This document shows positions 7,070-14,005 of a DNA stretch of 21,539 bases, piece by piece (the first letter of the stretch is position 1; the number at the start of each line of letters is the position of its first letter). Below the pieces are notes generated by a model that searched no databases, was not told where the DNA came from, and saw only the letters and a program-made list of their open reading frames with translations. The stretch lies in contig CAZEIW010000204.1 in assembly GCA_964512305.1 (NCBI GenBank), forward strand, positions 1-21,539. The letters are read 5' to 3'. This DNA is from CAZEIW01 sp964512305 (lineage in GTDB: Bacteria; Pseudomonadota; Gammaproteobacteria; Burkholderiales; Burkholderiaceae_F). The position numbers were made by a program, and so were the translations under genes.

Positions 7070-8083
7070 TCAATTAAGGGAACCTGAGGACGCGCCGGAT
7101 CCGGCGCGCGGCGCGGCGGGGGCCCGCGCCGCCGGCTGAGACGCGATCGTCACGACCGCGCCGATGGCGCACGCGAGCGCCAGCCCGTGCACCCAGGTGA
7201 ACGATTCGCCCAGGAAGGCGACGCCGATCCCGGTCGCGGCCAGCGGGAGCGCCACCGTGAAGACGCCCGCCTGGCTGGCCGGCACGCGGCGCAGGCCCTT
7301 CATCCAGAGCCACACCGCGAACACGCTGGCCGACAGCGAATAGAACACCAGCATGGCCCAGTCCCGGGCGCCGAGCGCGGCGATCCCGAACGTCGCCAGC
7401 TGCGCAAGGCCCAGCGGCGTCGTCAGGACGAGGCCCCAGAGATTGATCAACGCCGAGATCCGCATCGGCGACCGGCTCGCCGCGAGCTGCTTGCCGATCA
7501 CGACGTACGCCGCCTCGCACCACACCGAGCCGAACACCAGCGCATCGCCGAGCCACCCGCTTGCGCCGCCGTGGCTGCCCCCACGCGCGAGTTGCAGCAG
7601 CGCGATGCCGCCGACCGCCAGGCCGATCGCCCAGCCCGCGCGCGCCCCCATGCGCTCGCCGAGCAGCAGGCGCGAGAGCACCGCGACGACCGCGGGCAGC
7701 GTGCTCATGATCAGGCCGGCCGCGGTCGCCGTGGTCATCGACACGCCGGTCAGCATGCAGATCGAGAACAGGAAGTTGCCGAAGAAGGACTGGAAGAACA
7801 GCTGGCGCTTCTCGGCCGCGGACAGCCGCGCCTCGCCCGGCGCGGCGCCGACCCAAGGCACCATCGCCACCGCCGCGATCGCGAAGCGCAGGAACGCGAG
7901 CAGGAACACCGGGATGACGGCGGTCAGCGACTTCGACAGCGCGACGTAGACGCCGACCAGCGTCATCGACGCAACCAGCGAGAGGTACGCGGCAAAAGGA
8001 GGGTGCACGGTCCCGGCCGGGCGCCTGCGGACACCGACCGCCAGCCGGCACCGGCATTGCCGGACTGTCGATCTTCGCTTCAT
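7070..8083 (-). CDS. EamA/DMT-family transporter
   Basis: This is a multi-pass inner-membrane protein of the drug/metabolite transporter superfamily, with two EamA repeats (about ten helices) and roughly 310 residues from the likely start. Typical features are the early FLLAFLRFAIAAVAMVPW stretch and, in the second half, LMVLFYSLSAS-type helices and the PLAATGIGVAFLGE motif. The open frame begins at ATG 8083, but residues 1-25 are Arg-rich and unlike a first membrane helix. A GTG at 8008 (V-H-P-P-F-A-A-Y) gives a more normal N terminus, though neither start has a strong ribosome site. It lies 9 bp after barrel-like gene 1 and 77 bp before cupredoxin 2, so it is apparently in the same operon. 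The substrate is unknown. Export of a metabolite or metal chelator is possible but unsupported. Confidence 0.88.
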   Translation of the reverse strand: MKRRSTVRQCRCRLAVGVRRRPAGTVHPPFAAYLSLVASMTLVGVYVALSKSLTAVIPVFLLAFLRFAIAAVAMVPWVGAAPGEARLSAAEKRQLFFQSFFGNFLFSICMLTGVSMTTATAAGLIMSTLPAVVAVLSRLLLGERMGARAGWAIGLAVGGIALLQLARGGSHGGASGWLGDALVFGSVWCEAAYVVIGKQLAASRSPMRISALINLWGLVLTTPLGLAQLATFGIAALGARDWAMLVFYSLSASVFAVWLWMKGLRRVPASQAGVFTVALPLAATGIGVAFLGESFTWVHGLALACAIGAVVTIASQPAARAPAAPRAGSGASSGSLN

Positions 8084-8092
8084 CCGCGCGCG

Positions 8093-8830
8093 TCAGTACT
8101 CGTATTCGAGTTGCGCGCGCAGTGTACGGTCCGGTGAACTTCCCGTGGTGCCGAACAGCCAGCCGACGTTGTAGCGCAGCGCCCGCGGCCCTCCGAGGCG
8201 CAGCTTGCCCAGCGCGGCGGGACCGATGCGATGCGACTGCTCCCGGGCCGGATCCCACCGGTTCCAGGCACCGACGTCGCCGAAACCCTGCAGGCCGAAC
8301 TCGAACGGCTCGGAGTAGCGGTATTTGAACTGGAACTGGTAGCCGAGCTGGGTCGGGGACGGCGGCGATGAGGCGAAGCTGCGCGTGAACACGAGGTTCG
8401 CGTTGAGTTGCGTCCGCCCGAACTCCGCCTGCAGCAGCGGCGAGAACGTGACCACCCAACCCTGCGCGCTGTCGCGCGGCTTTTCGACCTCGACCACCAC
8501 GCCGACATCGACCGGCCACTCGCCGGGTTCGGCCGGCACCCACAGGTTCTCGAATTCGACCGCGTCGAAACGGGTGCCGGCGTCACCCTGCCGGGCGTAC
8601 TGGACGTATGCCTCGCTGAACCAGGATGCCGTGAGGGCGCGGCCCCAGCCCAGGCTGGCGGCGCTCGATCGGTCGACGCGTTCGCCGCGCGTCGCCGACC
8701 CGAACTTGGAATCGAACTCGGATTCGCCTTCGGTGACGACCGGCACCCGGACGTAGTCGTTGGGGTCGGCGGCCGCACGCAGGCAAGCGAGGACCAGTGC
8801 GGCGCCCAAGGCCGCCCGAGCAGCCGTCAC
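8093..8830 (-). CDS. Outer-membrane beta-barrel-like protein 1
   Basis: The 245-residue product starts at a GTG. It has a signal peptide cut near AAA-DP and a strand-rich, aromatic-rich body ending LEYEY, as expected for an outer-membrane barrel. It is a clear paralogue of the product at 5929-6672 along its whole length, including VTEGE, GTRFDAVE, EPGEW, EPFEFG, RIGPA and SPDRTLR. It follows the FTR1 permease by 43 bp on the same strand, behind the Fur-controlled promoter. I do not recognise the family by name. The reproducible tie to a cupredoxin gene (here two genes upstream, in the second copy directly upstream) suggests a dedicated outer-membrane partner for iron or copper acquisition. 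This is inference. Confidence 0.75.
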   Translation of the reverse strand: MTAARAALGAALVLACLRAAADPNDYVRVPVVTEGESEFDSKFGSATRGERVDRSSAASLGWGRALTASWFSEAYVQYARQGDAGTRFDAVEFENLWVPAEPGEWPVDVGVVVEVEKPRDSAQGWVVTFSPLLQAEFGRTQLNANLVFTRSFASSPPSPTQLGYQFQFKYRYSEPFEFGLQGFGDVGAWNRWDPAREQSHRIGPAALGKLRLGGPRALRYNVGWLFGTTGSSPDRTLRAQLEYEY

Positions 8831-8873
8831 TGCAGCGATCCGGGCGTTGCGTGGTCTACGGTCAGGTCCGCGG

Positions 8874-9695
8874 TCAGGCCTGCGGCGAGGGCCGCGGAGC
8901 CCGGGCGCGGCGCATCGCGAGCAGGATCGACACCAGCGCGATGGCGTAGAACATGACCTGGGTCGCGCTCGGTTGCGCGTCGTACCCGATCAACGCATGC
9001 AGGGTGGTTCCGATCGCCGAACCGGGCGGCAACCACTTCGACGTGTCCCACAGCGGTTCGGCCAGCGGCGGCAGCACGTCTGCCTGGATCAGGGTCCTGG
9101 CCAGCTGCCCCGCCATGCCTGCCGCGAGGAGCAGGATCAGCCAGCTCGTGACGGAGAACAGCCGCCTGACCGGAATTCGCATCAGCCCGCGATAGACCAG
9201 CCAGCCCACGAGCGCGCCGGACCCGAGGCCGACCGCGGCTCCGGACGCCACCGTGAATGCCGAGAGCTGCGAGCCCGACCAGATGCCGTACAGGAAGAGC
9301 ACGGTCTCGGCACCTTCGCGAAGCACCGTGAGCGCGATCGCCGTCGATACCGCCGTCAGCGCCAGTTCCCCGCTGCGCACCGCCTGGCCGACCGTGCGCG
9401 CCTGCGCCGCGAGCTGCGCGCCGTGGCGGGACATCCAGATGTTGTGCCAGGCGAGCATGCCGAGCGCGAGCGACAGCACGGCCGCATTGAACCATTCCTG
9501 CCCCATTCCATCCGCAAGTCGCTGCAACGTCTGCGCCGCAGCCGCGACGGCGATCGAGCCGACGATTCCCACCCCGACACCCAGCGCGATCCACACTTGG
9601 CGGCGCGGAATCGACTGCACGGCGGCGGCGACGATGCCGACCACCAGCACCGCCTCCAGGGTTTCCCGAAACACGATCAAGGCTGCACTGAACAT
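8874..9695 (-). CDS. FTR1-family iron permease
   Basis: This is an inner-membrane permease of the FTR1/EfeU/FtrC family, which moves iron into the cytoplasm. The 273 residues form about seven helices. Both family REXXE iron motifs are present: R10-E-T-L-E14 near the N terminus (FRETLEAVLVVG) and R126-E-G-A-E130 (VLREGAETVLFLYG). The ATG at 9695 gives the standard N terminus. The gene lies 39 bp after cupredoxin 1. The usual partners in known bacterial systems are absent: there is no P19/FtrA protein, no FtrD ferredoxin and no EfeO/EfeB. The cupredoxins and the barrel proteins take their place. Iron-regulated expression is expected from the Fur box upstream of cupredoxin 1. Confidence 0.93.
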   Translation of the reverse strand: MFSAALIVFRETLEAVLVVGIVAAAVQSIPRRQVWIALGVGVGIVGSIAVAAAAQTLQRLADGMGQEWFNAAVLSLALGMLAWHNIWMSRHGAQLAAQARTVGQAVRSGELALTAVSTAIALTVLREGAETVLFLYGIWSGSQLSAFTVASGAAVGLGSGALVGWLVYRGLMRIPVRRLFSVTSWLILLLAAGMAGQLARTLIQADVLPPLAEPLWDTSKWLPPGSAIGTTLHALIGYDAQPSATQVMFYAIALVSILLAMRRARAPRPSPQA

Positions 9696-9734
9696 TCTAG
9701 GTTCCCGATGTGGCGACAGACTGTTTCGACAGGA

Positions 9735-10055
9735 TCATTCGGCGATCACCACGCCCTTGGCGGTGTTTTCGTTGTACTCGCCGATGAACGAATAACGGCC
9801 GGGCTTCAGCGGACCGATGAACAGGATTGCCTTCGAGTTTCCGAGCACGACCTTTTCCCGGTTGAGGTCGTGGCTGTCGAACTCTTCCGGCGAGGCATCG
9901 TTGTTCTGGACGACGAGCCGGATCTTCACTCCGGCGGGCACGCGCAATTCCGATGGGGCAAAGCGGTGATCCTGGATCTGCAGCGCGATTTCCGGGTCCG
10001 ATGCCAGTACCGGCGCCGCCAGGCAAGTCGCCCAAAGAGCCCATCGCTGCGACAA
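9735..10055 (-). CDS. Periplasmic cupredoxin-fold protein 1
   Basis: The 106-residue product starts at a TTG, and no in-frame ATG exists near it. A GGAG eight bases upstream supports this start. A signal peptide ends near LAS-DP. The single domain (IALQIQDHRFAPSEL, IRLVVQNNDASPEEFDS, LFIGPLKPGRYSFIGEY) is a Cupredoxin_1-like fold of the type that accompanies FTR1 permeases. No Cys or Met ligand is present in the core. The conserved acidic/His segment EEFDSHDLNREK is the likeliest metal site. It is the first gene of the minus-strand metal cluster, directly behind the promoter and Fur box at 10087-10116, and it precedes the FTR1 gene by 39 bp. The probable role is to receive iron in the periplasm and hand it to, or oxidise it for, the permease, by analogy with FtrB. 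Confidence 0.85.
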   Translation of the reverse strand: MSQRWALWATCLAAPVLASDPEIALQIQDHRFAPSELRVPAGVKIRLVVQNNDASPEEFDSHDLNREKVVLGNSKAILFIGPLKPGRYSFIGEYNENTAKGVVIAE

Positions 10056-10086
10056 TCCGTTCTCCTACGTAGAGTCCACGGATGCA

Positions 10087-10105
10087 AATGATAATCGTTC
10101 TCATT
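10087..10105 (-). promoter_or_regulatory. Fur box
   Basis: The 19-mer contains TGATAATCGTTCTCA (10089-10103), which agrees with the Fur core TGATAAT-N-ATTATCA at 12 of 14 fixed positions. It lies over the spacer and -10 of the predicted promoter for cupredoxin 1, where bound Fe-Fur would block RNA polymerase. Confidence 0.8.
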
Positions 10106-10116
10106 CGCATTCGCAA
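10088..10116 (-). promoter_or_regulatory. Predicted sigma-70 promoter of the cupredoxin-FTR1 cluster
   Basis: On the minus strand TTGCGA (10111-10116) and TATCAT (10088-10093) are separated by 17 bp, about 32 bp before the TTG start. The Fur box covers most of it. Confidence 0.55.
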
Positions 10117-10202
10117 TTAGTATTGCACCACATTCTCAATCACGCGCCCTTGAGCTAGGTCACACCCGCCGAAGATCGGACGCGAACCGCGAACCGTTCC
10201 TC

Positions 10203-10208
10203 TATACT
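10203..10208 (+). promoter_or_regulatory. Candidate -10 element for hemA
   Basis: TATACT lies 24 bp before the hemA ATG in an AT-richer patch. No good -35 hexamer stands 16-18 bp upstream, so an activator or a weak promoter is likely. Confidence 0.35.
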
Positions 10209-10231
10209 TTTCGCAATCAAGGATTTAGCCG

Positions 10232-11524
10232 ATGCAGCTGCTTGCCCTCGGTCTGAACCATCAGACCGCACCGCTGCCGCTGCGCGAGCGCATCGCCTTC
10301 ATGCCTGAAGAGGTGGCGGGGGCGATCAGCCGCCTGCGCGAGCGCCTCGCCCCTCACGACGCCGGTCAGCTGACCGAGGCGGCGATCGTTTCCACGTGCA
10401 ATCGCACCGAGCTGTACTGCGCCGTGCACGAGCCGGCCGCGGCCGGCGCGGCGCTGGCCGACTTCGTCGCGAGCGAGAAGGGTATTGCGCCGACCGACCT
10501 CGCGCGGGCCTCCTATGTGCTGCCGAGGGGCGACGCCGTCCGGCACGCGTTTCGCGTTGCCAGCGGCCTGGACTCGATGGTCCTCGGGGAGCCCCAGATC
10601 CTGGGGCAGATGAAGCAGGCCGAGAGGCTGGCGCGCGAAGCCGGCGGGCTCGGGCTGTTGTTGAACCACCTGTTCCAGCGCACGTTCGCGGTGGCGAAAG
10701 AAGTCCGCAGCTCGACCGAGATCGGCGCGCAGTCGGTCTCGATGGCTGCCGCGGCCGTCCGGATGGCGGAGCGGATCTTCGGAAACCTCGAGGAGAGCCA
10801 CCTGCTGTTCGTGGGTGCGGGTGAAATGATCGAGCTAGCGGCCACTCACTTCTCGGCACGCCGGCCCAAATCGATCACCGTCGCGAACAGGACGCTCGAA
10901 CGCGCCCAGTCGCTGGCGACCCGGCTGCACGGCCAGCCGATGCCGTTGGCCGAACTGCCCGCGCATCTGGCGCGTTTCGATGTGGTCGTTTCGTGCACCG
11001 CCAGTTCGCTGCCGATCATCGGATTGGGCATGGTCGAGCGCGCGGTGCGGGCGCGCCGGCACCGGCCGATGGTGGTCGTCGACCTCGCGGTGCCGCGCGA
11101 CGTCGAGCCCGAAGTCTCACGCCTGGACGACGTCTACGTGTACACGATCGACGACCTCGGGCGCATGGTCCAGGTCGGCGTCGAGTCGCGTCAGGCCGCC
11201 GTCGCACAGGCGGAGGCGATCATCGAATCGCGGGTGCGCGATTTCGAAGCCTGGCTGGCCGGTCGCGCGGCGGTGCCGCTGATCCGCCACATGCGCGAGC
11301 ATGCCGAAGAGATGCGGCTGCGCGAGATCGAGCGGGCGCGCCGCCTGCTCGCCCGGGGCGATCCGCCCGAGGCGGTGCTCGAGCAGCTGTCGCAAGCGCT
11401 GACGAACAAGTTCCTGCACGCGCCGATCTCGGTCCTCAACGAGGCCGCCGGCGCGCCCGACGACGAGCGTGCGCGCCAGCTCGACACGCTGGCACGCTGC
11501 TTCTACCGCAGGCACCCGCAATAG
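10232..11524 (+). CDS. hemA: Glutamyl-tRNA reductase
   Basis: This cytoplasmic enzyme reduces glutamyl-tRNA(Glu) with NADPH to glutamate-1-semialdehyde, the first committed step of the C5 route to heme. The 430 residues match family length. Catalytic C56 lies in STCNRTELYC. The substrate-binding stretch GLDSMVLGEPQILGQ, the NADPH-binding FVGAGEMIELAA and the C-terminal helical dimerisation region (IRHMREHAEEMRLREIERA) are all present. The ATG at 10232 has AAGGA nine bases upstream. It is followed by prfA after 58 bp, the classic order. It diverges from the Fur-regulated cluster across a 176-bp region that holds both promoters. Confidence 0.97.
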   Translation: MQLLALGLNHQTAPLPLRERIAFMPEEVAGAISRLRERLAPHDAGQLTEAAIVSTCNRTELYCAVHEPAAAGAALADFVASEKGIAPTDLARASYVLPRGDAVRHAFRVASGLDSMVLGEPQILGQMKQAERLAREAGGLGLLLNHLFQRTFAVAKEVRSSTEIGAQSVSMAAAAVRMAERIFGNLEESHLLFVGAGEMIELAATHFSARRPKSITVANRTLERAQSLATRLHGQPMPLAELPAHLARFDVVVSCTASSLPIIGLGMVERAVRARRHRPMVVVDLAVPRDVEPEVSRLDDVYVYTIDDLGRMVQVGVESRQAAVAQAEAIIESRVRDFEAWLAGRAAVPLIRHMREHAEEMRLREIERARRLLARGDPPEAVLEQLSQALTNKFLHAPISVLNEAAGAPDDERARQLDTLARCFYRRHPQ

Positions 11525-11527
11525 ACC

Positions 11528-11544
11528 GCGGGGATAATCCCCGC
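11528..11544 (+). other. Hairpin between hemA and prfA
   Basis: GCGGGGA-TAA-TCCCCGC is a perfect 7-bp stem just after the hemA stop. The sequence GATAAT inside it could alternatively serve as a -10 for prfA. There is no T-tract, so a terminator is doubtful. Confidence 0.35.
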
Positions 11545-11582
11545 TTGGCGCCCGCTCCCCGCGCGCCGGGAAACCCGAACCG

Positions 11583-12665
11583 ATGAAGGAAACGATGCGT
11601 GCCAGGCTGGCGCAGCTCTCGCGCCGGCTTGAGGAGATCGACGTCGCGCTGGCGCGCGAGGACGGCGCGGCCGATCTCGACCAGTTCCGCCGCCTGGGGC
11701 GCGAGCGCGCCGACATCGAGCCGGTCGTCACGCGCTTCCACGAATACCTGCGCGCGAGCGCGGACCTCGAGTCGGCGCGCGAGATGCTCGGCGATCCGGA
11801 AATGAAGGCACTTGCCGAGGAGGAGGCGGGCGCCGCGCGCGGGCGGATCGAGAACCTCGAGCACGAGCTGCAGCGCCTGCTGCTGCCCGCCGACCCGAAC
11901 GACGAGCGCAACATCTTCCTCGAGATCCGCGCCGGCACCGGCGGCGACGAGTCGACGCTGTTCGCCGCCGACCTGCTGCGGATGTACCTGCGCTACGCGG
12001 AGCGCAACCGCTGGACCGCCGAGATGATCTCGGAGAGCCCGTCCGACCTCGGCGGCTACAAGGAGGTGATCGTCCGCATCATCGGCCAGGGCGCCTACAG
12101 CCGGCTGAAGTTCGAATCCGGCGGTCACCGCGTCCAGCGCGTGCCGCAGACCGAGGCGCAGGGGCGCATTCACACCTCGGCGTGCACGGTCGCCGTGCTG
12201 CCCGAGGCCGACGAGATCAACGAGGTCCGGATCGACCCGTCCGAGATCCGTGTCGACGTCTTCCGCGCCTCCGGCGCCGGCGGCCAGCACGTCAACAAGA
12301 CCGAGTCCGCGGTGCGGATCACGCACCTGGCGAGCGGGATCGTGGTCGAGTGCCAGGACGACCGATCGCAGCACAAGAACCGCGAACGGGCGATGAAGGT
12401 GCTGGCCGCGCGCTTGAAAGACCGTCAGGTGCGCGAACAGCAGCAGCAGGAGGCCACGACCCGCAAGACCCTGATCGGCAGCGGCGACCGCTCCGAGCGC
12501 ATCCGGACCTACAATTTCCCCCAGGGCCGGGTCACCGACCACCGGATCAACCTGACGCTGTACAAGATCGACCAGATCATGGACGGCGATCTGGACGAAT
12601 TGAGTCGCGCGTTGACCGCGGAACATCAGGCCGAGCAACTGGCCGCGCTGGCCGAAGCGGCTTGA
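11583..12665 (+). CDS. prfA: Peptide chain release factor 1
   Basis: RF1 reads UAA and UAG stop codons and triggers peptide release. The 360 residues match the family. The catalytic GGQ is at 233-235 (ASGAGGQHVNKTESAVRITH). The codon-reading P-x-T tripeptide is P188-Q-T190, where E. coli has PAT, within an otherwise canonical GHRVQRVP...GRIHTSACTVAVLPE. The RF1 form (PxT, not the SPF of RF2) is clear. Most homologues begin MKxxM, supporting the ATG at 11583. The ATG at 11595 has a better ribosome site (AAGGAAACG) and could be used too. Its methylating enzyme PrmC is encoded about 6 kb downstream rather than next door. Confidence 0.97.
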   Translation: MKETMRARLAQLSRRLEEIDVALAREDGAADLDQFRRLGRERADIEPVVTRFHEYLRASADLESAREMLGDPEMKALAEEEAGAARGRIENLEHELQRLLLPADPNDERNIFLEIRAGTGGDESTLFAADLLRMYLRYAERNRWTAEMISESPSDLGGYKEVIVRIIGQGAYSRLKFESGGHRVQRVPQTEAQGRIHTSACTVAVLPEADEINEVRIDPSEIRVDVFRASGAGGQHVNKTESAVRITHLASGIVVECQDDRSQHKNRERAMKVLAARLKDRQVREQQQQEATTRKTLIGSGDRSERIRTYNFPQGRVTDHRINLTLYKIDQIMDGDLDELSRALTAEHQAEQLAALAEAA

Positions 12666-12807
12666 GGCGCGTTCTGCGCCGGGCGGCTCGCGACGCGAGC
12701 GGTATCGTTCGTCGGCCGCACGCTCAGTTGGCGCCTGCATGACAGGCGTCAAGCGCCAGGGCGGCCCCAGTTCTACATTGTTTGCATCCACTTGCAGGAG
12801 AACGTCG

Positions 12808-13110
12808 ATGGAAACGGTGACACGCGAAAAACTGGTCGACGACATGAAGGACGTGCTGCGCGACGTCGAGCAGCTGATGAAGCAGGCGGCCGCAGCGAGC
12901 GGGCAGCAGGCAACCGAGCTGCGCGACCGCGCGAGCAGCGCGCTCGCGTCCGCGCGATCGAAGCTCGACGGGCTGCAGGCAGACGTGACGCGCGCGGGGA
13001 AACAGGCCGCGCGCGCCACCGATGACTGGGTCCACGACAATCCGTGGAGCTCGATCGCGCTGGCGGGCAGCGTCGGCATCCTGATCGGCGTGCTGGTGGC
13101 GCGCCGCTAG
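12808..13110 (+). CDS. YqjD/ElaB-family (DUF883) membrane-anchored protein
   Basis: The 100-residue product has a long amphipathic helical N-terminal part (METVTREKLVDDMKDVLRD) and one C-terminal membrane helix flanked by DNPW and ending VARR, the hallmark of YqjD/ElaB/DUF883 proteins. E. coli YqjD is an inner-membrane protein that binds ribosomes in stationary phase. The ATG at 12808 has GGAG seven bases upstream. A start 69 bp earlier would add a non-conserved tail. It is the first of three small membrane genes in yqjDEK-like order. Confidence 0.88.
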   Translation: METVTREKLVDDMKDVLRDVEQLMKQAAAASGQQATELRDRASSALASARSKLDGLQADVTRAGKQAARATDDWVHDNPWSSIALAGSVGILIGVLVARR

Positions 13111-13130
13111 CGCGAAGGCGCCGCCTCGCG

Positions 13131-13529
13131 ATGGCGTCGCCCTTGCGTTCGCTTCGCCGCGCCGCCGCGGCGGCGGGATCGCTGCTGCTGGCGCGCGCGG
13201 AGTTCGCCGCGGTCGAGCTGACGCAGGCCGGCACGACCGCGGTGCGCTGGATGCTGACCGCCCTCGTGGTGGCGACGCTCGTCATGGGGGCGCTGATCGC
13301 GATCGGCGCCGCGGTTGCACTCGCCTTGTGGGAGCGCTTCGGCTGGTACCCGGTCGCACTGCTGGGGTTGCTGTACGCGCTTTCGGCGTGGCTTCTCGCG
13401 CGGCGGCTGCTGCGCGAAATGCGGACCACGCCGCCGGTGTTCGCCCAGACCCTGGCCGAGCTCGCGCGCGATCGCGAGGCGCTGTTCGGCCGCGGCCCCG
13501 CCGACGCCGACCCGGGATCCGAGTCGTGA
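13131..13529 (+). CDS. YqjE-like / phage-holin-family (holin-X type) membrane protein
   Basis: The 132-residue product has two membrane helices (about 38-66 and 70-92) in the pattern of YqjE and holin-X-type proteins, and a charged C-terminal tail. Despite the domain name, chromosomal members of this family are not phage lysis proteins. Their usual position directly after a yqjD gene is kept here, 20 bp downstream. No strong ribosome site is seen before the ATG, so coupling to the upstream gene is likely. Confidence 0.8.
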   Translation: MASPLRSLRRAAAAAGSLLLARAEFAAVELTQAGTTAVRWMLTALVVATLVMGALIAIGAAVALALWERFGWYPVALLGLLYALSAWLLARRLLREMRTTPPVFAQTLAELARDREALFGRGPADADPGSES

Positions 13530-13545
13530 GCGCCAGGGCAACCCG

Positions 13546-13956
13546 ATGACCGCGAAGCGCACGCCGCTGGAGCTTCGCCTCGAGCTGCTGCGCGTGCGCG
13601 CCGCCGCCGACCGTCTCGACCTCGCGCTCGCCGTGGAGGATCTGGCGGCGCAGAGCGAGACGCTGCGCCGCCGTGTCGCCTCGGTGCGGTCGTTCGTGCG
13701 GGCGTTGGTCGAGCGCGCCGACGCGGTGGGCCTGGGCGGCGTCGCTCGGACGCTGCTGCGCCATCGCGCCTGGCTGGTGCCGGCGGCATTCGGCGCGCTG
13801 GGGCTCTGGCGATCGTCGCGCGGCTCGTGGTGGCGGCGCCTCAGGCTGATCACGGCGGGTGCAATCGCGGCCGGCACGGCCGCATGGGTCGCGCGCCGGC
13901 GAAAGGCACGATCGCGGGCGGAAGAGCCCGAAGCCGGCGCGGCAGCGCCGGACTGA
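13546..13956 (+). CDS. YqjK-like hypothetical protein
   Basis: The 136-residue product is basic and helical. The N-terminal part (residues 1-60) resembles a coiled coil (ELRLELLRVRAAADRLDLAL). A weakly hydrophobic pair of segments follows (about 76-115), then a charged tail. It starts 16 bp after the yqjE-like stop. Position and composition fit the third gene of yqjDEK-type sets, but sequence conservation in this family is low, so the name rests mainly on context. Confidence 0.7.
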   Translation: MTAKRTPLELRLELLRVRAAADRLDLALAVEDLAAQSETLRRRVASVRSFVRALVERADAVGLGGVARTLLRHRAWLVPAAFGALGLWRSSRGSWWRRLRLITAGAIAAGTAAWVARRRKARSRAEEPEAGAAAPD

Positions 13957-13965
13957 ACGCACGCG

Positions 13966-13985
13966 GGCGCGCGCGGGCGCGCGCC
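13966..13985. terminator. Perfect GC hairpin between convergent genes
   Basis: Nine-base arms of alternating G and C pair perfectly around GG, in the 49-bp gap between the yqjK-like gene and the M50 protease gene, which converge here. It may act as a bidirectional transcript end, but no T-tract is present. The alternating GC run could also adopt Z-DNA. Confidence 0.4.
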
Positions 13986-14005
13986 GAGCGGCGCACGACG
14001 CGCGG

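Noticed and set aside
10150..10163. FNR-like sequence TTGAG-CTAG-GTCAC upstream of hemA
   Set aside because: Only 7 of 10 consensus bases match and its distance to the candidate -10 is not a standard one. Control of hemA by Anr is known in some bacteria, but the evidence here is too weak.
11436..13079. 547-codon minus-strand frame opposite prfA
   Set aside because: It is a shadow frame; prfA with GGQ and PxT motifs is certain on the plus strand.
13131..13529. Prophage remnant suggested by the holin-like protein
   Set aside because: The family is the chromosomal YqjE type beside a YqjD gene. No other phage genes are present.
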